Part shown: piece by piece, positions 23,382-32,128 of the stretch
Layout: each line of letters begins with the position of its first letter
Position numbering within the stretch: the stretch's first letter is position 1
Assembly (NCBI GenBank): GCA_002838815.1
Contig: LQGW01000026.1
Span: 1-61,749 of the forward strand
Direction of reading: 5' to 3'
DNA length: 61,749 nt
DNA from: Clostridiaceae bacterium JG1575
GTDB lineage: Bacteria > Bacillota > Clostridia > Clostridiales > Clostridiaceae
Translations under genes and position numbers: made by a program
The notes under the pieces: generated by a model
Databases searched by the model: none
What the model was told of the DNA's origin: nothing
What the model saw: only the letters and a program-made list of their open reading frames with translations

Positions 23382-24785
23382 ATGGAAAAAGAAAACATGA
23401 ACACTCAGGAAGAAGAAATGATGACTTCTGAGGGTCCGGCGGAGGAAACCAAAGTGGAAGAAACCGCCAAGGAAGCCACGGCTGTAGAAGCAGCTGAGGT
23501 CGAAGAAGAAGAGATGAGCATGGAGCAGGGCATGGCTGAATTGTCCAACATGAGCATCAAACCCGGCCAGGTATTGGACGGAAAAGTCATCAAAGTCACC
23601 CCTGAGAATGTGTTCGTGAACATCAACTACATGTCCGACGGCATCATTCCTCGGAATGAATTCTCGGACGACCAAACCGCGGATCTCACGACGCTGATCA
23701 AAGAAGACGATGAAATCAAGGTTTCAGTGGTCAAGGTTTCCGACGGCGAGGGCAATGTACTGTTGTCCAAGCGCAGAGCCGAGCAGGACGCTGCCGTTCA
23801 AAACATTGAGCGCGTCATGGTGGAAAACACGCCGGTTCTTTGCCGGATCAAAGAAGCCGTCAAAGGTGGATTGCGCGTTGAAGTGATGGGGCTGCCTGGA
23901 TTTATGCCGGCTTCCTTAGCTTCCGCCTCCTTCATCCGCGATTTGAGCATTTTCGTGGGCAAGGAATTGGAGTGCCAGGTTATTGAATTTGACCGCCACA
24001 AAAAGCGCGCCGTCGTTTCCAGAAAGGAACTCGATCAGGCTGAACGTGCTGAAAAGAGAGCTCAGGCGCTGACCCGCCTGCAAAAGGGCGATGCAGTCGA
24101 AGGAACGGTCACCAAGCTCATGAACTACGGAGCATTCATTGACATCGGCGGCGTTGAAGGATTGGCGCACATCTCCGATCTCTCCTGGGGCCGCATCAAG
24201 ACCCCGGCCGATGTTATTTCCGAGGGAGAAACCGTCCGGGTGCTCATCCAGGACATCAACCAGAACACTGGAAAGATCAGCCTGTCCTTAAAGACGCCTG
24301 AGAGCGATCCTTGGAGAAACATCGACAAGTACACCGTGGGCGAGTCCTACACCGGAAAAGTCATGAACATCATCAAGTCTGGAGCCTTTGTGGAATTGGA
24401 GCCGGGCCTTGAAGGATACCTACACATTTCCCAGTTGTCGGAAGGCAATGTGGAAAAAGTGGAGGATGTGGTTCAAAAGGGACAAGAAGTCACCGTCCGC
24501 CTGAGCGGATTGGACAAAGAGTCCAAGCGGATCAGCCTCTCCATGAGAGAGCCCGGATCCGACCGCGACTTCCAAAGAGCGCCCAGAAGAGACCGCTTTG
24601 AATCCTCCGATCGCAGAGAGCGTGAACCAAGACAGCGCCGGGAGAGAGGATCTCGTCCTTCCCGTGGCGGCGGTTACGAGCGTCGGACCCTGGATCGTGG
24701 ATACACCGACAAGGTGGACAATCTGACCATTGGCGATGTCTTTGGCGATCTGAAAGCCAAAATGAATTTCGACGACGAAGACTAA
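23382..24785 (+). CDS. rpsA: S1-domain protein, ribosomal protein S1 homologue
   Basis: 467 aa. An acidic N-terminal about 50 residues is followed by four S1 RNA-binding repeats: GQVLDGKVIKVTPENVFVNI, CRIKEAVKGGLRVEVMGLPG, GDAVEGTVTKLMNYGAFIDI and GESYTGKVMNIIKSGAFVEL. The C-terminal about 80 residues are Arg/Gly-rich (RRERGSRPSRGGGYERR) and end in DVFGDLKAKMNFDDED. The four-repeat layout is that of the short S1 homologues of Firmicutes, which take part in translation or mRNA binding. The RGG-like tail is unusual and probably adds RNA affinity. Confidence 0.88.
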   Translation: MEKENMNTQEEEMMTSEGPAEETKVEETAKEATAVEAAEVEEEEMSMEQGMAELSNMSIKPGQVLDGKVIKVTPENVFVNINYMSDGIIPRNEFSDDQTADLTTLIKEDDEIKVSVVKVSDGEGNVLLSKRRAEQDAAVQNIERVMVENTPVLCRIKEAVKGGLRVEVMGLPGFMPASLASASFIRDLSIFVGKELECQVIEFDRHKKRAVVSRKELDQAERAEKRAQALTRLQKGDAVEGTVTKLMNYGAFIDIGGVEGLAHISDLSWGRIKTPADVISEGETVRVLIQDINQNTGKISLSLKTPESDPWRNIDKYTVGESYTGKVMNIIKSGAFVELEPGLEGYLHISQLSEGNVEKVEDVVQKGQEVTVRLSGLDKESKRISLSMREPGSDRDFQRAPRRDRFESSDRREREPRQRRERGSRPSRGGGYERRTLDRGYTDKVDNLTIGDVFGDLKAKMNFDDED

Positions 24786-24821
24786 ATGTAAGCAAGAAAG
24801 ACCCGTTGCTTTCTCGCACAG

Positions 24822-24851
24822 AAGGCCACCCAGCATCGGGTGGCCTTTTTT
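24822..24851 (+). terminator. Terminator of the S1 gene
   Basis: AAGGCCACCC (24822-24831) and GGGTGGCCTT (24838-24847) form a 10-bp stem with a 6-base loop, followed by TTTT. Confidence 0.95.
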
Positions 24852-24945
24852 CAAACCATTCGGGCGAGGATTCCTAGGATCCGCCCAACGTTCTTGCCGT
24901 CGGAGGCTGAACGAAGCCTCAGCCCTTCGCGAAAGGAGATTTGAT

Positions 24946-25776
24946 ATGAAGCATTTTATTCATGCCCAAGACCTCTCACCCCAAGAGCCCATCCGTTTTG
25001 TTGATGTGCGCTTTGACCTGAAGGATCCTGCTTTGGGGCGGGCCCTCTACGAAAAAAGTCATTTAAAGGGGGCTGTATTCCTAGATTTGGAGAAGGATTT
25101 ATCTGCGCCCAAGCGCCACGGAACGGGCAACCATCCGCTGCCCGAGAGGAATAAGATCCAAGAGCGCCTCTCGCAGTTGGGGCTCTCCCCCCAAGAATTC
25201 ATTGTTCTCTACGACAACGGAGATCAAACCTGTGCCCCCAGGGCCTGGTTTGTGCTGACGTGGCTGGGCTACCAAAATGTGCGGGTCCTTTTGGGCGGAA
25301 TGAAATCCGCCTTGGCCCAAGGGTTTGAAGCGGACGGTAACGTCCCGGAATATCAGCCCGTCGCGCTTTCTTTGACGCCCCATGAGGATCGACTGGTGGA
25401 TCTTTCGGTGATTCTTGACTACAGTAAGGGCAATCGTCCTGGGGAAGCTTTGGTGGATTCTCGGGCGCGTCTTCGCTACCTGGGCGAGCAGGAGCCTTTA
25501 TATCCTGTGGCGGGGCACATCCCCTACGCCTTGAACTTTCCTTTTGAGGGGAACTTCACCCCAGAAGGCGATCTTCGCAGCATCGATGAATTGAAGGAGC
25601 GCTTTGCGTCCCTCTACGGCAAAGAGGCCCTCTATGTGTCCTGTGGCTCTGGGGTTACCGCTTGCGCGAACTACATGGCCATGGAGGAAGCGGGCTTGAC
25701 GCCCCGGCTTTTTGTGGGCAGCTACAGTCAATGGCTCGCGCAGGGACTGCCCGTGGAGACCATTGAGCGCTTATGA
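24946..25776 (+). CDS. sseA: Two-domain rhodanese sulfurtransferase (3-mercaptopyruvate type)
   Basis: 276 aa with two rhodanese domains. The C-terminal catalytic loop SCGSGVTACA has Cys followed by GSGVT, the 3-mercaptopyruvate-sulfurtransferase form of the loop. The N-terminal domain lacks a catalytic Cys at the same place. It moves sulfur from a donor to thiols or cyanide in the cytoplasm. AAAGGAG precedes ATG 24946. Its last bases overlap the exporter gene (ATGA). Confidence 0.85.
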   Translation: MKHFIHAQDLSPQEPIRFVDVRFDLKDPALGRALYEKSHLKGAVFLDLEKDLSAPKRHGTGNHPLPERNKIQERLSQLGLSPQEFIVLYDNGDQTCAPRAWFVLTWLGYQNVRVLLGGMKSALAQGFEADGNVPEYQPVALSLTPHEDRLVDLSVILDYSKGNRPGEALVDSRARLRYLGEQEPLYPVAGHIPYALNFPFEGNFTPEGDLRSIDELKERFASLYGKEALYVSCGSGVTACANYMAMEEAGLTPRLFVGSYSQWLAQGLPVETIERL

Positions 25777-26690
25777 AGCGCGTAGGAATGCGCACGCTCA
25801 AGACCGGCTTTGCGGTGTTTTTAGCGGCTTTGGTGGCGCGACCTCTCAATCCGGACAATCAGTTCGTCTTGCTGTTCACGGCCCTCATCGCCATGGACTC
25901 TACCGTCTCAGCCACCTTTGAAAATGGAATCAAGCGAACCATGGCCACGGCGGTGGGGGCCGCCGTCGCTCTTTTGATGGTTTACACCCACCTATCGCTT
26001 TACCTGGCCGTGCCCGTGGCGGTGATGTTGCTCATCGTCGTGGCCAACCGATTGAAGCTCTCTGGCTCCATTGGCATCTCGGGCGGTGTGACCATCTTGA
26101 TTTTGCTCAACGGCTATTCCGGCGTAGAGCCTTACCTCTACGCCCTGTTGCGCATGCGCGATACCATCATCGGCATCGGCATCGCCATGGCGGTTAATCT
26201 GTTGATTTCCCCGCCGCGCCACAGTCTGCGCCTTTTGGACGAAACTCAGGGGCTCCGCTTAGAAACCCACGCCATTTTGGAGAAGATCTTTCTTTATGGC
26301 GTCTGGGAGGATTTGGAGCTCTATCGCCAAAAGGTGGAGCAGTTCGGGCGGGATCTTGAAACGGCCCGGGATGAAATCACCTTGCGCAAGGATCTTGTCA
26401 GTCAAAAACTGGCCTTGTACCGAAACCTTGTGAAGGCCTATGAGGCGATTCTCGTGTATTTGGAGAACCTGTCGTTGATGCCAAAGAACCTTGCGATCTC
26501 CTCGGACAATCAAAAGGATCTCGCATCTTTACTAGGTCATGAGCTCGAAGAAATTCTTCCCATGGCTAAGGAGGGGGGCGCGAAGGATGAAATCATCTTC
26601 AACTACACCCTCTCCCGATTGTTGCAACGCTTTAAGCAAGCGCAAATGCTGCAAAAGGATTTGGAAGCCCTCAATGGAAAAATTGCATAA
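25773..26690 (+). CDS. Aromatic acid exporter-like (FUSC/ArAE) membrane protein
   Basis: 305 aa. The first about 150 residues hold 5-6 hydrophobic segments with DNQFVLLFTALIAMDSTVSATFENGIKRTMAT, the conserved region of the FUSC/ArAE exporter fold. The C-terminal half is a soluble helical domain. Substrate unknown. ATG 25773 overlaps the sulfurtransferase stop by 4 bp, so the two are co-translated. Confidence 0.75.
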   Translation: MKRVGMRTLKTGFAVFLAALVARPLNPDNQFVLLFTALIAMDSTVSATFENGIKRTMATAVGAAVALLMVYTHLSLYLAVPVAVMLLIVVANRLKLSGSIGISGGVTILILLNGYSGVEPYLYALLRMRDTIIGIGIAMAVNLLISPPRHSLRLLDETQGLRLETHAILEKIFLYGVWEDLELYRQKVEQFGRDLETARDEITLRKDLVSQKLALYRNLVKAYEAILVYLENLSLMPKNLAISSDNQKDLASLLGHELEEILPMAKEGGAKDEIIFNYTLSRLLQRFKQAQMLQKDLEALNGKIA

Positions 26691-26812
26691 TCATGGAGCG
26701 CTCCTCCAGCGAACAATCGGTCAAAAAAAGGAAACCCTAACAAGACACCGGGATTTTGGTTAATGGTTTAACAATTTAAGGGGAGATTCTTTCCTTTGTT
26801 CGTAATTTTTCT

Positions 26813-26882
26813 TTGACGGCCCATGAATTATTATGTACAATTGGAAAGGAGCTCGGCCGAAGCTTTTCGACGGAGCTCCTTT
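26813..26882 (+). promoter_or_regulatory. Malic enzyme promoter and 5'-end hairpin
   Basis: TTGACG (26813-26818), 17 bases, TACAAT (26836-26841) is a near-consensus promoter with a start near 26848. The transcript would begin in a hairpin: AAAGGAGCTC (26845-26854) pairs with GAGCTCCTTT (26873-26882), with CGAA/TTCG inside. It may protect the 5' end or act as a weak attenuator. TTTCATATT follows, and the ribosome site AGGAGG lies about 30 bases downstream. Confidence 0.7.
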
Positions 26883-26916
26883 CATATTACAACCTATTTT
26901 TTTTAGGAGGATCACG

Positions 26917-28110
26917 ATGGCTGATTACTACAAACTGGCCCTGGAACAACACGAAAAGTGGCAGGGGAAACTCTCCACGGAACTAAAGATGCCCTTGGAA
27001 ACCAAGGACGACCTGTCCATTGCCTACACCCCGGGGGTCGCCAAGCCCTGCTTGGAGATTCAAAAGAACCCAGAAGACGTCTATAAGTATACTTGGAAGG
27101 GGAACGTAGTTGCCGTGGTCAGTGATGGGACGGCAGTTCTTGGCTTGGGTGATATCGGCCCCCAGGCGGCCATGCCCGTTATGGAAGGCAAATGTGTCCT
27201 CTTTAAACACTTCGGCGGGGTTAATGCGGTGCCCCTTTGCATCGATACGAAAGATACCGAAGAAATCATCCGCTTTGTCAAGCAGGTCGCGCCGACCTTT
27301 GGCGGCATCAATTTGGAGGATATTTCCTCCCCACGCTGCGTGGAGATTGAACGGCGACTAATTGAAGAGTTGGACATCCCGGTGTTCCACGACGATCAGC
27401 ACGGAACGGCCATCGTGGTCACTGCTGGATTGATCAACGCTCTGAAGCTCGTGGGGAAAAAGCCCGAAGACTTGAAGGTCGTTGTTTCCGGAACGGGAGC
27501 CGCAGGGTCCTCCATCATTCGCATGATCCGCGATTTTGGCGTGCCCACCGTCTATGCCTTCGATTCTCGCGGCATCATCCGGTCTTCGGCCTGCGAAGGG
27601 TACAACTTTGTGAAAAAAGAGATCGCCCAGAGGACCAACCCTCAGGATGAAGCGTTGACCCTTGCGCAAGCCATGATGGGTGCGGACGTCTTCATCGGGG
27701 TGTCGGGCCCCGGCGTTTTGACCAAAGAAATGGTCGCTTCCATGAATCAAGACGCCATCCTTTTTGCCATGGCCAATCCGGAGCCGGAGATCGCCTACGC
27801 CGATGCCGTAGCTGCTGGCGCACGCGTGGTGGGCACCGGACGCTCGGACTTTCCCAATCAAGTGAACAACGTGTTGGCATTCCCGGGCCTCTTCCGCGGC
27901 GCCCTCTCCGTGCGCGCCCGTAAGATCACCGACGAAATGAAGTTTGCAGCCGCACAGGGGCTGGCCTCCCTCATCGCTCCTGAGGAATTGACGGAAGAAT
28001 ACGTCATCCCCAAGCCCTTTGATCCCCGTGTCGCAAAGACCGTGGCCCAAGCCGTAGCCCAAAAGGCTGTGGAGCAGGGACTCAACCGGATTCCCTTGGA
28101 GGAGAACTAG
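26917..28110 (+). CDS. NAD(P)-dependent malic enzyme
   Basis: Oxidative decarboxylation of malate to pyruvate and CO2. 397 aa, the short bacterial form. Motifs: AYTPGVAKPCLEI, GLGDIGPQAAMPVMEGK, the metal-binding FHDDQHGTA, the dinucleotide-binding VVSGTGAAGSS, and FAMANPEPEI. ATG 26917 follows TTAGGAGGATCACG. The next gene is a 2-hydroxycarboxylate transporter one base after the stop, so the pair is a malate uptake and breakdown operon. Cofactor preference cannot be read by eye. Confidence 0.94.
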   Translation: MADYYKLALEQHEKWQGKLSTELKMPLETKDDLSIAYTPGVAKPCLEIQKNPEDVYKYTWKGNVVAVVSDGTAVLGLGDIGPQAAMPVMEGKCVLFKHFGGVNAVPLCIDTKDTEEIIRFVKQVAPTFGGINLEDISSPRCVEIERRLIEELDIPVFHDDQHGTAIVVTAGLINALKLVGKKPEDLKVVVSGTGAAGSSIIRMIRDFGVPTVYAFDSRGIIRSSACEGYNFVKKEIAQRTNPQDEALTLAQAMMGADVFIGVSGPGVLTKEMVASMNQDAILFAMANPEPEIAYADAVAAGARVVGTGRSDFPNQVNNVLAFPGLFRGALSVRARKITDEMKFAAAQGLASLIAPEELTEEYVIPKPFDPRVAKTVAQAVAQKAVEQGLNRIPLEEN

Positions 28111-28111
28111 T

Positions 28112-29416
28112 ATGGAACCTAAGAAAAAATCCAGCCTGACGATCCTGGGGCTGCCCCTGCCCCTTTACCTCATTGTGTTTGCCCTAATGATCGCGGCCAT
28201 TGCCTTCAACATCCTGCCCAACGGCCTCATCGGCGCTCTATTATTCATGATGGTGACGGGCGCCCTCTTGGACCTCATCGGAAACCATACCCCCATCATC
28301 AGTACCTTTTTTGGCGGCGGCCCCATGGTCATCATCTTCGGAATGGCCGCGCTGGCTTACTTTAAAGTTATCCCCGCGCCCGTTATCAAGAACGTCGACA
28401 CCTTCATGAAAGGTGGGGAATTCCTCAACTGGTACATTGCCGCTCTTATCGTGGGATCGATTCTTGGCATGAATCGTAAGCTCCTCATCAAGGCGGCCCT
28501 TCGCTACATTCCCACCATCGCGGCGGGCGTGGCCATGGCGTTGCTCTTGGTCTCCTTAGGCGGACTGATGTTCTCGCAATCTCCTGCTGAATCCATCGCC
28601 TACATTGGAATCCCCATCATGGGCGGCGGCATGGGGGCCGGCGCAGTACCCATCGCCGATGTCTTCGCCGGGGCCATGGGCCTTAAAAAAGAAGTTATTT
28701 TGTCTCGGCTGGTGCCGGCGGTTGCGCTTGGAAACGCTATGGCCATCGTCGCCGCAGGAGTGCTTCATCGCATCGGCCAAAAGCGTCCCTCCCTTACGGG
28801 AAATGGCAAGCTGATGGAAGTGGGAGACGACGGATTTCATTTGGCGGATGAGAAAGAAGAAAAAGGGCCCAGCCTCGCCGATTACGGCATCGGATTGGTG
28901 CTTTCCGCATCCTTCTATGTTTTGGGAAACCTCATCGGCTTTGGACTCAAAAAAGTAGGGCTCAACATTCATCCCTACGCTTGGATGATTATTTCGGTGG
29001 CTATAATTAAGGCTTTGGACCTTATGCCCAGACACCTAGCCAAAGCTTGTGCCAACTGGTATCAGTTTGTGGCAAAGAACTTTACCTCTGCGTTGTTGGT
29101 GGGCATTGCCTTGGCGTACACGGATATGAAAATGATCATTGAAGCCTTCTCGCCCCAGTATGTGGTCCTTTGCTTTTTGGTCATCGTGGGCGCCGTTTTG
29201 GGGACGGCTCTTGCAGGAAAAGCCCTGGGCATGTATCCCATCGAATCGGCCCTCACCGCCGGGCTTTGTATGGCCAACATGGGCGGAACCGGAGACGTAG
29301 CCGTGCTCACCGCCGCAAAGCGCATGGAATTGATGCCTTTTGCGCAGATTTCCTCCCGTTTGGGCGGTGCGTTGATCATTCTATTGGCCTCCATACTCAT
29401 CCCCATATTCTTTTAA
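28112..29416 (+). CDS. 2-hydroxycarboxylate (malate/citrate) transporter
   Basis: 434 aa integral membrane protein of the 2HCT family (CitS, MaeN, CimH). The two re-entrant-loop signatures are visible as GGGMGAGAVP and MGGTGDVAVL, with about 11 hydrophobic segments. It imports malate or a related acid, probably with Na+ or H+ or by exchange. Coupling to malic enzyme points to malate. The ATG starts one base after the malic enzyme stop. Confidence 0.9.
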   Translation: MEPKKKSSLTILGLPLPLYLIVFALMIAAIAFNILPNGLIGALLFMMVTGALLDLIGNHTPIISTFFGGGPMVIIFGMAALAYFKVIPAPVIKNVDTFMKGGEFLNWYIAALIVGSILGMNRKLLIKAALRYIPTIAAGVAMALLLVSLGGLMFSQSPAESIAYIGIPIMGGGMGAGAVPIADVFAGAMGLKKEVILSRLVPAVALGNAMAIVAAGVLHRIGQKRPSLTGNGKLMEVGDDGFHLADEKEEKGPSLADYGIGLVLSASFYVLGNLIGFGLKKVGLNIHPYAWMIISVAIIKALDLMPRHLAKACANWYQFVAKNFTSALLVGIALAYTDMKMIIEAFSPQYVVLCFLVIVGAVLGTALAGKALGMYPIESALTAGLCMANMGGTGDVAVLTAAKRMELMPFAQISSRLGGALIILLASILIPIFF

Positions 29417-29434
29417 CAAATGCCGTTATGGCGT

Positions 29435-29497
29435 GAATCCTCGCGGGGGGTCTCTTTTCTTCTTCAAGAAAGGACCGTTCGCGAGGGTTCTTTTTTT
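29435..29497 (+). terminator. Terminator of the malate operon
   Basis: GAATCCTCGCG (29435-29445) pairs with CGCGAGGGTTC (29480-29490), with one G-T pair, followed by TTTTTTT. Confidence 0.85.
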
Positions 29498-29942
29498 CTT
29501 GCGTATCCCTTCGTGCGTGGAGCCTCTGAGAGATCGGCGGCGCTTTTTATTGCAGCTTTTGAGAACTGGAGATCCAGGGCAAAGGGGGTTTAAGAGGGAG
29601 TAAGAGCCAGCCCCGAGAGCAAAGTGGGGGGCTCTCCTACGAACTTTTAAGGAAAATTGGAACAAAGTATGAATAAAAACCATAGGAAAAACAATGAGAA
29701 AAAGGATATGATTTTGGGAAATGGAGCATAATCCTGGGGTATGGGGCGAAGAAATCAAAAAGAAACTGCATTCTTTGGCCATCAATACGGGGTTTCGTGG
29801 GTTAGAAACGGCCCATTTGGGGTAACGGGAACTTCAAGGCTTCAAAAGATGAGCTGGAGAAGCGTCCAGAGAAAGATCATAAGGAAAGAATAAAAGAATT
29901 AGGCAAAAACGAAGGAATAGAATATAAATTGAAGAAAAGCAA
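29498..29942. other. Gene-poor AT-rich gap, possible decayed sequence
   Basis: About 440 bases with no credible gene. A hairpin lies at 29603-29635 (AGAGCC, CCCC / GGGG, GGCTCT). From about 29715 two short frames look faintly protein-like: one from ATG 29720 (MEHNPGVWGEEIKKKLHS...) ends in TAA after 34 codons, and a Lys/Glu-rich one runs into the LysR terminator. They might be a decayed gene, but no family was recognised. Confidence 0.3.
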
Positions 29943-29985
29943 AAACCATGCATGGCTCGTAGAAGAAACCAACCATGCATGGTTT
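29943..29985 (-). terminator. Terminator of the LysR gene
   Basis: Minus strand: AAACCATGCATGG (plus 29973-29985) pairs with CCATGCATGGTTT (plus 29943-29955), followed by TTGCTTTTCTTC. The core CCATGCATGG is itself palindromic and present twice. Confidence 0.8.
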
Positions 29986-30034
29986 AGGTCATAAAAAGCA
30001 AATATGCTTATTTAGAGACATAACGAGTAGGGGT

Positions 30035-30967
30035 CTATTCCTGCGTTTCGTCTTTTTCCTTGCGATTGGGAGTTCCGTAGACGTCTTCAATGACCGTCAG
30101 CAGGCCTTGGGCAAAATCGCTGAGTTCTCCGTTGGAGGCAAACGCCACGCAAAGGGTTTTTACGGAGGTTTCGGGCAACACATCAAAGGGCGTGACGCCG
30201 CGAAGGTCAAGCGTTTCAAGTTGGTGCTTGGGAATCAAGGTGATGCCATAGTTTTTGCGGATCAGATTCAAAATGGTGTCCATAGAATTTAAGGAGAGAA
30301 CTTGAGAGGTGATGATCCCAAAATTATCTTTGAGATACCGAACAAAATATGAATCGTCGTGCGAGGTGGATTCCATGAGAATTCTCGTATGATTGAGGTC
30401 CCCTGGCGAGATCGGCGTCGAAGGATCTGATTTTTGGCGCTGGGCTAAGGGACTGTCCTCACCCACCAAAAGAACGACGGGCTCTTCTTTGATGATTTCG
30501 GTCTTGTAGCCCGGCATGGTGCGGTCCACGAGAGCAAAATCAATTTTTCGATCCTCCAAGAGCTCTTCAAGGTCTCGCTCGTCCTGGACTTCTCGAATGG
30601 CGATGTCCACGTCGGGGAATTGGGCTTGGAAGGGAGGCAAGATGTCCGGAAGGACTGAGGCGCTACTGTGGGCGCAAAGTCCCAAGGTGACCTTTCCCTT
30701 GGCGCCATGCTTGACGTATTCCATCTCATCGAGGAAGCGCTTGCCGATCTCCAAAATGCTGCGGGCATGATTGATGTAGACTTCTCCAAAATAGGTGGGG
30801 GTCATGCGACGATTTTCCCGGGAAAACAATTCTTTGCCCAGATTATTTTCCAAATTGCGGATGTAGAGGGAAAGGGCGGGCTGTGAAATGCCAAGGATTC
30901 CGGCGGCACGGGTGAGATTGCCAATGTCAGCTAGGGTGACCACATACTTTTGTTCTTTTAGTTCCAT
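30035..30967 (-). CDS. LysR-family transcriptional regulator
   Basis: 310 aa. The N-terminal helix-turn-helix LADIGNLTRAAGILGISQPALSLYIRNLE is typical LysR, followed by a periplasmic-binding-protein-like effector domain (TLGLCAHSSASVLPDIL). Start 30967 follows GAGGT by 7 bases; ATG 30985 is an alternative. It lies just downstream of and convergent with the malate operon, so regulation of malate use is plausible but unproven. The AT-rich region upstream would hold its own site. Confidence 0.88.
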   Translation of the reverse strand: MELKEQKYVVTLADIGNLTRAAGILGISQPALSLYIRNLENNLGKELFSRENRRMTPTYFGEVYINHARSILEIGKRFLDEMEYVKHGAKGKVTLGLCAHSSASVLPDILPPFQAQFPDVDIAIREVQDERDLEELLEDRKIDFALVDRTMPGYKTEIIKEEPVVLLVGEDSPLAQRQKSDPSTPISPGDLNHTRILMESTSHDDSYFVRYLKDNFGIITSQVLSLNSMDTILNLIRKNYGITLIPKHQLETLDLRGVTPFDVLPETSVKTLCVAFASNGELSDFAQGLLTVIEDVYGTPNRKEKDETQE

Positions 30968-31482
30968 GGGATTACCTCTTTTCATGCGGGTGGTCCCGCT
31001 TCTTTCTATATAGTTATATTATAGATAAAACGATGAATGTGTGTAACAAAATGGCGCAGTTTTTTATACATTTTACAAAAAAGTAATATAGCCGTGGGAA
31101 TTGACCAACAGATTATGGGTGAAAAAATAGTTAATCGCATCAATCCATCATCCCAAACGGCCTGTTTACACATTTTCCAATGATGGAAAGAGTTTCAATG
31201 GCGCAATAAAAAGTTCACTTATGAATGTTTCTAAAGTATTAATATTTTAGGAGGAACCTTCATACTATTAAAAGGTTCCGGAGAAATTCTTTGGTTTTGT
31301 TTGAGTTCGTCCAAAAAATTAAGAGTAAAAAGAGAAGCGTTTCCTCGGTGGGGTTCTGCCGGAATTTCTTTGGGGAAAAATGGGAAAGGAGGGGTCTTGG
31401 GCGGGGGCCGAAGAGTTGTTTCTGCGCCCTTCGAATGGTAAGATGAATGAGTATGTAACTTGCTCAAATAAAGGATGATTTT
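30968..31482. other. Long AT-rich intergenic region
   Basis: About 515 bases between the divergent LysR and maf genes. The part next to LysR is very AT-rich (TATATAGTTATATTATAG near 31008) and should hold its promoter and autoregulatory site. At 31249-31278 GGAACCTT pairs with AAGGTTCC around a 10-base loop, preceded by AGGAGG at about 31249. No ATG follows that ribosome-site-like sequence. No convincing gene was found on either strand. Confidence 0.5.
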
Positions 31483-32067
31483 ATGATCGTTGTATTGGCT
31501 TCCCAATCGCCTCGGCGTCAGGAATTGATTCGATATCTTTTGCCAGAATATCTCACGGATCCCTCTGATTTTTCGGAGCGGTCGGTGCCCTACAACGGGG
31601 ATCCCGCCGCGTACGCCATAACCTTGGCCAAAGAAAAAGCCCAGGATGTGGCCATGCGGCATCCCTGCGACCTTATTTTGGGGGCAGACACCATCGTCGT
31701 CTTGGACGAGGAGGTATTGAATAAACCCAAGGATCGTTCGGATGCCCGACGCATGATCCGCCGATTGCAAGGCAGAAGCCATACGGTGATTACCGCCTAC
31801 GCTATTTTATGGCCGGAAAAAGGCATCGAGCGCCTGGGCTATGAAGCCACGGAGGTTCACTTTGCCTCCATGGATGCCCTGGAGATCGAAGACTATCTTT
31901 CCCGGGACGACTGGTCCGGCAAAGCCGGAGCCTACGCAGTGCAAGGAGCGGCGGCCCCCTATATCACCTCCCTTCACGGAGATTTTTATACCGTGGTGGG
32001 GTTGCCGGTGGCTGCGTTATACAAAGAATTTAAAGAATTAGGGGTTTGGCAGGCCTTGCCGCGCTGA
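31483..32067 (+). CDS. maf: Maf-family nucleotide pyrophosphatase
   Basis: 194 aa. VLASQSPRRQELI is the Maf signature, with LILGADTIVVLDEEVLNKPKD and GAYAVQGAAAPYI. Maf proteins hydrolyse non-canonical or modified NTPs (dTTP/UTP type for this subgroup) and are linked to division arrest. It is the first gene of the cell-shape block. AAAGGATG precedes the ATG. Confidence 0.93.
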   Translation: MIVVLASQSPRRQELIRYLLPEYLTDPSDFSERSVPYNGDPAAYAITLAKEKAQDVAMRHPCDLILGADTIVVLDEEVLNKPKDRSDARRMIRRLQGRSHTVITAYAILWPEKGIERLGYEATEVHFASMDALEIEDYLSRDDWSGKAGAYAVQGAAAPYITSLHGDFYTVVGLPVAALYKEFKELGVWQALPR

Positions 32068-32128
32068 TCCTGATTGCAAGAAGCGAATTTTTTCGAGGAA
32101 ATCCAACACCTGAAAAGGAACGATTTTC

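Noticed and set aside
29715-29990. A second selenoprotein-like frame with TGA before FWEMEHNPGVW
   Set aside because: There is no ribosome site or family motif, the upstream frame is closed by stops, and the sequence is AT-rich without coding character.
31231-31782. Minus-strand 183-codon frame opposite maf
   Set aside because: It is antisense to the clear maf gene and lacks any motif or ribosome site.
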